A stretch of DNA of 64,000 bases. It comes from Allobosea sp. 67-29. GTDB lineage: Bacteria; Pseudomonadota; Alphaproteobacteria; Rhizobiales; Beijerinckiaceae. The stretch spans positions 432,129-496,128 of the forward strand of contig NZ_MKSQ01000005.1 of NCBI RefSeq assembly GCF_001898115.1, in the 5' to 3' direction. Under the pieces are notes generated by a model, which was not told the DNA's origin, searched no databases, and worked only from the letters and a program-made list of their open reading frames with translations. Position numbers and translations under genes: made by a program. Of the stretch, positions 55,947 through 64,000 are shown piece by piece (the first letter of the stretch is position 1; every line of letters begins with the position of its first letter).

Positions 55947-57746
55947 ATGGCAACGGTCGACAACGAAATCTCCGCGTCGTCGGCGAGAAGCCGCTGGAGC
56001 GCCGCCCTGAGACGGCGGCTCGGCCTTGTCTGGCGCCGCACGGCGCGCGCGGTCTCGTCGCGTGCAGCGTCCAGCCTGACCCGGCGTATCGTCGTGCTCA
56101 ACCTCGGCGGCCTCGTCGCTCTGCTGCTCGGCTTCCTCTACCTCAACCAGTTTCGCGAGGGCCTGATCGAAGCCCGCGTCCAGAGCCTGCTGACGCAGGG
56201 CGAGATCATCGCCGGCGCGATTGCCGCCTCGGCCACGGTCGAGACCGATACGATCACGATCGATCCGGACAAGCTGCTGCAGCTCCAGGCCGGCGAGAGC
56301 GCCGGCATCGCCGACGATCCGCTCGATTTCTCGATCAATCCGGAGAAGGTCGCGCCGTTGCTGCGCCGCCTCGTGACGCCGACCAAGACGCGGGCGCGGG
56401 TCTACGACAAGGACGGCCTGCTCACCATCGACTCACGCAACCTCTATTCGCGCGGCGACATCCTGCGGCTCGACCTGCCGCGCGTCGGCGAGCCGGACGA
56501 ACCCCCGCTGCTCGAGCGCACCTGGAACATGCTGCGCAACAAGCTCGGCCGTGCCGACGTGCCGGCCTATGATGATTTCGAGAACGCCAACGGCAAGTCC
56601 TATCCGGAGGTCGCGCGGGCGCTGAACGGCGTCCCGGCGAGCGTCGTGCGCGTCAACACTCGCGGCCAGACGATCGTCTCTGTGGCGGTGCCGGTGCAGC
56701 GCTTCCGCACGGTCAAGGGAGCCCTGCTGCTCTCGACCCAAGGCGGCGATATCGACGCCGTGATCGGCGCCGAGCGCTTCGCCATCTTCCAGGTCTTCGC
56801 TGTGGCGGCGGCGGTGATGATCGTGCTGTCCGTCCTGCTCGCCGGCACGATCGCCGAGCCGATCCGCAAGCTCGCCGACGCCGCCCAGCGGGTGCGCCGC
56901 GGGGTCAAGTCGCGCGAGCAGATCCCGGATTTCGGCAACCGGCACGACGAGATCGGCCACCTCTCCGGCTCGCTGCGCGACATGACCAAGGCGCTCTACA
57001 GCCGCATCGAGGCGATCGAGAGCTTCGCCGCCGACGTCGCCCACGAGCTCAAGAACCCGCTGACGTCGCTGCGCAGCGCCGTCGAGACGCTGCCGCGCGC
57101 CAGGAGCGACGAGTCCCGCGGGCGCCTGCTGTCGGTCATCCAGCACGACGTGCGCCGCCTCGATCGCCTGATCTCGGACATCTCCGACGCCTCCCGCCTC
57201 GATGCCGAGCTGGCGCGCAACGATTCCGCCCCGGTCGACGTCGCGCAGGTGCTCGAGGCGGTGGTCACGATCCAGAACGAGACGCGCCGCGACGGCCAGG
57301 CGGCGATCGCGTTCTCGGCCGACCGGCGCAGCCAGAAGCTCGGCAACGACGCTTTCCTCGTCATCGGCCACGACTCGCGGATCGGCCAGGTCATGGTCAA
57401 TCTGATCGACAATGCCCGCTCGTTCTCCCCCGCGGAGGGCACGGTGCGCGTCATGCTGTCCCGCATCGCCAACGATGTGCTGGTGACCGTCGAGGACGAG
57501 GGGCCGGGCATCGAGCCGCATGCGCTGGAGCGCATCTTCGAGCGCTTCTACACCGACCGTCCGAACGAGGGCTTCGGCCAGAATTCCGGTCTTGGCCTGT
57601 CGATCTCCCGGCAGATCGTCGAGGCACATCGCGGCTCGATCCGGGCCGAGAACCGGCTTGGCCCCGCCGACGCCGCGGGCGAGGCCAAGCGGCTCGGCGC
57701 CCGCTTCATCGTCCGGCTGCCGGCCGCACATCAGCATGCTGCCTGA
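55947..57746 (+). CDS. chvG: Sensor histidine kinase ChvG
   Basis: Inner-membrane kinase of 599 residues partnering ChvI. Helices lie at about residues 49-68 and 280-302, enclosing a periplasmic sensor domain of roughly 210 residues. A HAMP linker follows, then HisKA with the phospho-accepting His366 (DVAHELKNPLT) and an ATPase domain with DNARSF and DEGPGI. It ends 11 bases inside hprK, so the two are translationally coupled. In relatives the periplasmic ExoR protein inhibits it; exoR is not in this window. Confidence 0.95.
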   Translation: MATVDNEISASSARSRWSAALRRRLGLVWRRTARAVSSRAASSLTRRIVVLNLGGLVALLLGFLYLNQFREGLIEARVQSLLTQGEIIAGAIAASATVETDTITIDPDKLLQLQAGESAGIADDPLDFSINPEKVAPLLRRLVTPTKTRARVYDKDGLLTIDSRNLYSRGDILRLDLPRVGEPDEPPLLERTWNMLRNKLGRADVPAYDDFENANGKSYPEVARALNGVPASVVRVNTRGQTIVSVAVPVQRFRTVKGALLLSTQGGDIDAVIGAERFAIFQVFAVAAAVMIVLSVLLAGTIAEPIRKLADAAQRVRRGVKSREQIPDFGNRHDEIGHLSGSLRDMTKALYSRIEAIESFAADVAHELKNPLTSLRSAVETLPRARSDESRGRLLSVIQHDVRRLDRLISDISDASRLDAELARNDSAPVDVAQVLEAVVTIQNETRRDGQAAIAFSADRRSQKLGNDAFLVIGHDSRIGQVMVNLIDNARSFSPAEGTVRVMLSRIANDVLVTVEDEGPGIEPHALERIFERFYTDRPNEGFGQNSGLGLSISRQIVEAHRGSIRAENRLGPADAAGEAKRLGARFIVRLPAAHQHAA

Positions 57747-58221
57747 CCTGCGAGGACGGCCGGCGCCGCGACAGCCCGGCGAGGAGCGCATCCACGGAAC
57801 CACGATCGCCGTCGGCGAGGCCGGCATCTTGCTGCGCGGTGCCTCCGGCGCGGGCAAGTCGCTGCTGGCGCTCGCCATCATCGCGCTTGCCGGCCAGGCG
57901 GGCCGCTTCGGACGGCTCGTCGCCGACGACCGGACGGCCCTGGCCGCGCGCGGCGACCGGCTGATCGCCCGCCCGGTTCCGCCGCTGGAAGGCATCGTCG
58001 AGCGCCGCGGGCTCGGCCTCACGCCGGAGCCGGCGACCCCCGCCGCAGTGGTGCGGCTGGTCGTCGATCTCATCGGCGAGGAGCCGCCGCGCATGCCGGA
58101 GCCGGAGGAGCTGGTCGACAACCTCTGCGGGATCGACCTGCCGCGCCTGCGCGTGACGGGACGTGCCGGCGACGAGCGGCTCGTGCTCGCGGCGCTCGAC
58201 TTGTTCACAGGCCACGGCTGA
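57736..58221 (+). CDS. hprK: HPr kinase/phosphorylase, short alphaproteobacterial form
   Basis: A 161-residue HprK containing only the C-terminal catalytic part of the Gram-positive enzyme, the normal form in alphaproteobacteria. The P-loop is GASGAGKS at 35-42, and the signature region is near residues 133-150 (LPRLRVTGRAGDERLVL). It phosphorylates a serine of HPr and thereby adjusts the nitrogen-type PTS. Overlap with chvG by 11 bases links carbon/PTS status with ChvG/ChvI expression. Confidence 0.9.
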   Translation: MLPDLRGRPAPRQPGEERIHGTTIAVGEAGILLRGASGAGKSLLALAIIALAGQAGRFGRLVADDRTALAARGDRLIARPVPPLEGIVERRGLGLTPEPATPAAVVRLVVDLIGEEPPRMPEPEELVDNLCGIDLPRLRVTGRAGDERLVLAALDLFTGHG

Positions 58222-58247
58222 AGGCCATGATTCCGGCGCCTTTGGCC

Positions 58248-58260
58248 GCAAGTGACTTGC
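58248..58260. promoter_or_regulatory. Palindrome upstream of the EIIA gene
   Basis: GCAAGTGACTTGC, two perfect 6-base arms around one base, lies in the 112-base gap between hprK and the EIIA gene. It could be a regulator site for a separate EIIA/HPr promoter. No matching regulator is identified. Confidence 0.3.
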
Positions 58261-58333
58261 GATTATCTCGCACCTGCCGCATAAACCGCCACCTTGTCCG
58301 GGCGCCGCTGCGCGCTCTCCGGTGCTGGATTGA

Positions 58334-58735
58334 ATGATCGGACTGGTCCTCGTGACTCATGGGCATCTGGCGACGGAGTTCCGCGCGGCCCTCGAACATG
58401 TCGTCGGCCCGCAGGCCAACCTCGCCACCATCGCCATCGCGCCCGATGACGACATGGAAAGCCGTCGCCGCGACATCATCGCCGCCGTCGAGCAGGTCGA
58501 GAGCGGCCGCGGCGTCGTCATCCTGACCGACATGTTCGGCGGCACGCCCTCCAACCTCGCCATCTCCGTGATGGAGCCGGGCCGTGTCGACGTCGTCGCC
58601 GGCGTCAACCTGCCGATGCTGATCAAGCTCGCCAGCGTGCGCGAGGAAAAGACGCTCGACGAGGCCGTGACGAGCGCGCAGGATGCCGGGCGCAAATACA
58701 TCACCGTCGCCAGCCGCGTGCTGGCCGGCAAATAA
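58334..58735 (+). CDS. PTS EIIA component, mannose family
   Basis: A 133-residue EIIA of the mannose/sorbose type. The phosphorylated histidine is His9 in VLVTHGHLA. The conserved block ILTDMFGGTPSNLA follows near residue 65. No sugar permease (EIIC/D) is encoded nearby, so it is a regulatory phosphate acceptor (PtsM/EIIA-Man of the rhizobial PTS) rather than a transport unit. The HPr gene follows 20 bases later. Confidence 0.92.
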   Translation: MIGLVLVTHGHLATEFRAALEHVVGPQANLATIAIAPDDDMESRRRDIIAAVEQVESGRGVVILTDMFGGTPSNLAISVMEPGRVDVVAGVNLPMLIKLASVREEKTLDEAVTSAQDAGRKYITVASRVLAGK

Positions 58736-58755
58736 GGGACAGGCGGAAGGCCGGG

Positions 58756-59070
58756 ATGGACGAAGACTGCGACTGCCCCGAAACCGAAATCCCGCCCGGT
58801 GCCCTTTACGGCGAATTCCAGATCATCAACAAGAAGGGGCTGCACGCCCGCGCCACGGCGAAATTCGTGCAATGCGCCGCCCGTTTCGATGCCGACCTCA
58901 CGGTCAGCCGCTGCGGCGAGACGGTCGGTGCCACCTCGATCATGGGCGTGCTGACGCTCGGCGCCGGCATCGGCTCGACCATCACCATCGTCGCCAGGGG
59001 GCCTGAGGCCGGCGAGGCGCTGAAGGCGCTGGGCGAGCTGATCGCCGACCGCTTCGGCGAAGGCGAATAA
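58756..59070 (+). CDS. HPr-family phosphocarrier protein
   Basis: HPr of 104 residues with an N-terminal extension of about 18 residues rich in Cys, Asp and Glu. The phosphoryl-carrier His30 is in KKGLHARATAKF and the HprK target serine is Ser61 in ATSIMGVLTLG. It takes phosphate from EI (PtsP, not in the window) and passes it to EIIA. It converges on the TsaE fusion gene 13 bases away. Confidence 0.93.
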   Translation: MDEDCDCPETEIPPGALYGEFQIINKKGLHARATAKFVQCAARFDADLTVSRCGETVGATSIMGVLTLGAGIGSTITIVARGPEAGEALKALGELIADRFGEGE

Positions 59071-59083
59071 GACCGAGCCGGGT

Positions 59084-60639
59084 TTAGCGCGCCTCGCCGG
59101 GTGCCTCGAACAGCTTCGGCATATGCGCCTGGTACCAGGCCTTGAGCTCTGCCAGGGCGGGATGCTCGAGATTGCGGCGCAGATAGGCCTCGATCCGCGG
59201 CAGGTGCTTGAGATAGCCCGGCTTGCCGTCGCGCTTGTCGAGCCGGGCGAAGATGCCGGCGATCTTCGTGTTACGCTGCGCGCCGAGGATCGCATAGGCG
59301 CGGGCGAAGCCGGCGAGGTCGAAATCCGGCGTCTCGGCCCGGCGGGCTGAGCCATAGGCGGCGAGCAGCCGGAGCTCCAGCGCGGCCGGCACGTCGACGC
59401 GCGCATCCTGTCCGAGCGCGGCGAGGTCGTAGGCCGGGTGGCCCAGCACCGCGTCCTGGAAGTCGATCACGCCCACCTTGGCGAGGCCGTCCCGCCCGGC
59501 GAGCCAGATCAGGTTCGGCGAGTGGATGTCCCGCAGCGTCCAGGTGGCCGGCGCGGCCAGGATCTCGTCGAAGAGCTTCCCCCAGATGCGGCCGAACTCG
59601 GCCTGCGTCACCGCCGGCAGCGTCACCCCGGCGATGTGCGGCCCGTACCAGTCGAGGATCAGCTCGGTCTCGATGGCGAGAGCCTGCCGATCGTATTCGG
59701 GGATGATGTGGTCGCGCCCCTCCGCCACCGGCAGGATCGCCGGCAGGGTGTGGCGATGCAGGTCGGCGAGCAGCAGGGCCGTCGCCTCGTAGCGCTCGGC
59801 GATCGGCTGGCCGTCCTCGTCGAGCACGCCTTCGCTGCCGAGGTCCTCCAGCAGCAGCAGCCCCGTCGCAAGATCCTCGGCCAGGATGTCGGGCGCGGAA
59901 TAGCCGAGCGAGCGCAGGCCCCGGTCCATCGCGACGAAGGCGTCGACGGTCTCGGCAAGATGGGCGATGGCGCTGTAGGGCTTGCCCATGCGGATCGGCG
60001 GCCCGTCCGGGCGCGGCGGCGAGATCATCAGCACCGCCGTCTCGCCCGTGGGGCGGGTCAGGCGCTCATAGGCCCGCGTCGAGGCGTCACCCAGCATGAA
60101 GTCGCGCCGCGCCTCGCCCCAGCCGGCCCTGTCGATGAGCCGCCGCGAAGCGACCGCGATCGCAAGGCGCTGCTTCCACAGCACGCCGCCGGCCAGGTCG
60201 GCGATACGGCCGGTCTCCGGATTGTCGGGGTCGACGTCGAGCACGATGTCGAGGCGCCGCCCGGCCGGCAGGCGCTCGCCGGCGCGGTCGGGCCATTCCA
60301 CCAGCATGACCGCCTGGTCGACATCCTCGACGAGGCCGAGATCGTCGAGCTCCTCCGGCGAGCGGACCCGGTAGAGATCGGCATGCAGCACCGGTCCGCG
60401 CGGCGTCTCGTAGCTCTGAACGAGGGTGAAGGTCGGGCTCGGCGCCTCCAGCTCCGGATCGCCGGCGAGCTCGCGCAGGATGGCCCGGGCGAGCAGCGAC
60501 TTGCCGGAGCCGAGATGGCCCGACAGCGCGACGATGTCGCCGGGCTTGAGGATCGCGGCGATGTCCGCGGCGAGGCGCGCCGTCGCCGCCTCGTCCGCCA
60601 GCAGGAGCCGGTGCGTGCCGGCCGCGCGGGCTTCGTCCG

Positions 60640-60643
<4 letters not shown>
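59084..60643 (-). CDS. tsaE: Bifunctional TsaE ATPase / sugar-type phosphotransferase (AmgK-like)
   Basis: A 519-residue fusion. Residues 1-160 are TsaE, the ATPase needed for threonylcarbamoyl modification of tRNA A37, with Walker A SGHLGSGKS at 41-49 and the FTLVQSYET block. From about residue 180 an aminoglycoside-phosphotransferase-like kinase follows with a LRDIHSPNL catalytic loop and VIDFQDAVLG metal site, resembling AmgK of MurNAc recycling. This fusion is usual in Hyphomicrobiales. The MurU nucleotidyltransferase often placed next to it is not seen here. Its ATG overlaps the divL stop in an ATGA. Confidence 0.92.
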
Positions 60644-63126
<2,483 letters not shown>

Positions 63127-63337
63127 GCCGCGTCCGTCGCCTCTCGGGCGGCCTGGGCCGCCAATATCGCAGGTCTCGCCGGAATCGGTCTCGCGGAGCC
63201 GGGCTTCGCACCCTCTCCGGCGGCCGATACACGCGCGCCACCACGCCAATCACATCAGAGCTTGAACCGGGCCGCGCCGTCTCGGCACCCCCGAATCAGT
63301 TCCACTGTAATCACCGCTCGACTCCGTCAGGAAGTGC

Positions 63338-63352
63338 TTAATCGCCGGTAAA
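63338..63352. promoter_or_regulatory. Possible CtrA-type site upstream of divL
   Basis: TTAATCGCCGGTAAA has the TTAA-N7-TTAA spacing of CtrA sites with one mismatch in the second half. It lies about 210 bases before the divL start in the 396-base gap 63127-63522, which otherwise holds only the divL promoter and the ahcY terminator. Weak by sequence alone. Confidence 0.3.
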
Positions 63353-63470
63353 CGGGGAGTTTTTCGAAGTGGGCGGAAAGTGAATCCGCCGCTAACAAGG
63401 TCTAGTGATTTGCAGGATTCAGAATACCATTAGTTGGGTTCTCGTGTTGTTCCGGGCCGACCTGTCCGAC

Positions 63471-63497
63471 AAAAAAGGCCCGGCTTGCGCCGGGCCT
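63471..63497 (-). terminator. Rho-independent terminator of ahcY
   Basis: Perfect 9-base stem AGGCCCGGC / GCCGGGCCT with a 4-base loop, followed on the minus strand by six T residues. It lies 26 bases past the ahcY stop and separates it from divL. Confidence 0.9.
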
Positions 63498-63522
63498 GCT
63501 GGTTCTTGCCGCTGCCAGGATG

Positions 63523-64000
<478 letters not shown>

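Noticed and set aside
57736..58221. hprK as a truncated pseudogene
   Set aside because: Alphaproteobacterial HprK proteins are normally this short and keep only the catalytic domain; the P-loop is intact.

Overview
The window is high-GC DNA (visibly about two-thirds G+C) with dense, short-gap operons. The gene families point to an alphaproteobacterium of the Hyphomicrobiales (Rhizobiales), Bosea-like by inference. The strongest pointers are a ChvG/ChvI two-component pair followed by the short alphaproteobacterial HprK, a PTS EIIA and an HPr protein; a GTG-initiated ATP-dependent pckA; a DivL-type tyrosine pseudo-kinase next to ahcY; and a soluble fdsGBA-type formate dehydrogenase. No rRNA, tRNA, CRISPR array, prophage or insertion sequence was seen. 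The content is chromosomal metabolism, transport and regulation.

Layout. 0-1.4 kb: osmC and a divergently placed alpha/beta hydrolase with atypical codons. 1.5-10.4 kb, minus strand: LysR regulator, then fdsG-fdsB-fdsA-fdhD-fdsD and an OFA-family oxalate/formate transporter, a complete NAD-linked formate oxidation unit. 10.6-11.7 kb: a luciferase-like oxidoreductase, followed by a REP-like inverted repeat. 11.9-17.6 kb: Lrp-type bkdR divergent from a complete branched-chain 2-oxoacid dehydrogenase operon (E1alpha, E1beta, E2, E3), then a DUF983 gene. 18.2-25.7 kb: a two-armed catabolic locus. The minus arm holds a GntR regulator, a 2-hydroxyacid dehydrogenase and a PAAT-type ABC transporter. 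The plus arm holds an enolase-superfamily dehydratase-like protein, an SDR and an Lrp regulator. 25.7-28.2 kb: YghZ-type aldo/keto reductase and an aldehyde dehydrogenase.

28.5-30.1 kb: an Lrp regulator divergent from ornithine cyclodeaminase; a separate arginase lies at 37.8-38.8 kb, so arginine to ornithine to proline is encoded in pieces. 30.1-33.6 kb: a COG0523 zinc metallochaperone with a good Zur-box candidate, a LysR regulator and an MFS exporter. 33.9-37.8 kb: gamma-glutamyltransferase-family protein and two convergent Gfo/Idh/MocA oxidoreductases. 38.9-42.9 kb: an Efe iron-uptake operon with an unusual EfeU-cupredoxin-degenerate-M75 fusion and an Irr-type box candidate. 43-46.2 kb: an aldehyde dehydrogenase and an acetolactate-synthase-like ThDP enzyme. 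46.3-51.2 kb: a class II glutamine amidotransferase, then a TRAP QM pair without a binding protein, linked to an ion-transporter-superfamily antiporter.

51.3-64 kb: DUF4105 protein, pckA, a HugZ-like flavin/heme protein, chvI-chvG-hprK-EIIA-HPr, and on the opposite strand ahcY (cut by the window end), divL and a TsaE-sugar-kinase fusion. Points most worth a second look are the paired identical 17-bp dyads upstream of fdsG, the EfeU fusion, the Tyr-for-His substitution in the DivL-like kinase, the receptor-less TRAP unit and the two-armed acid catabolic locus.
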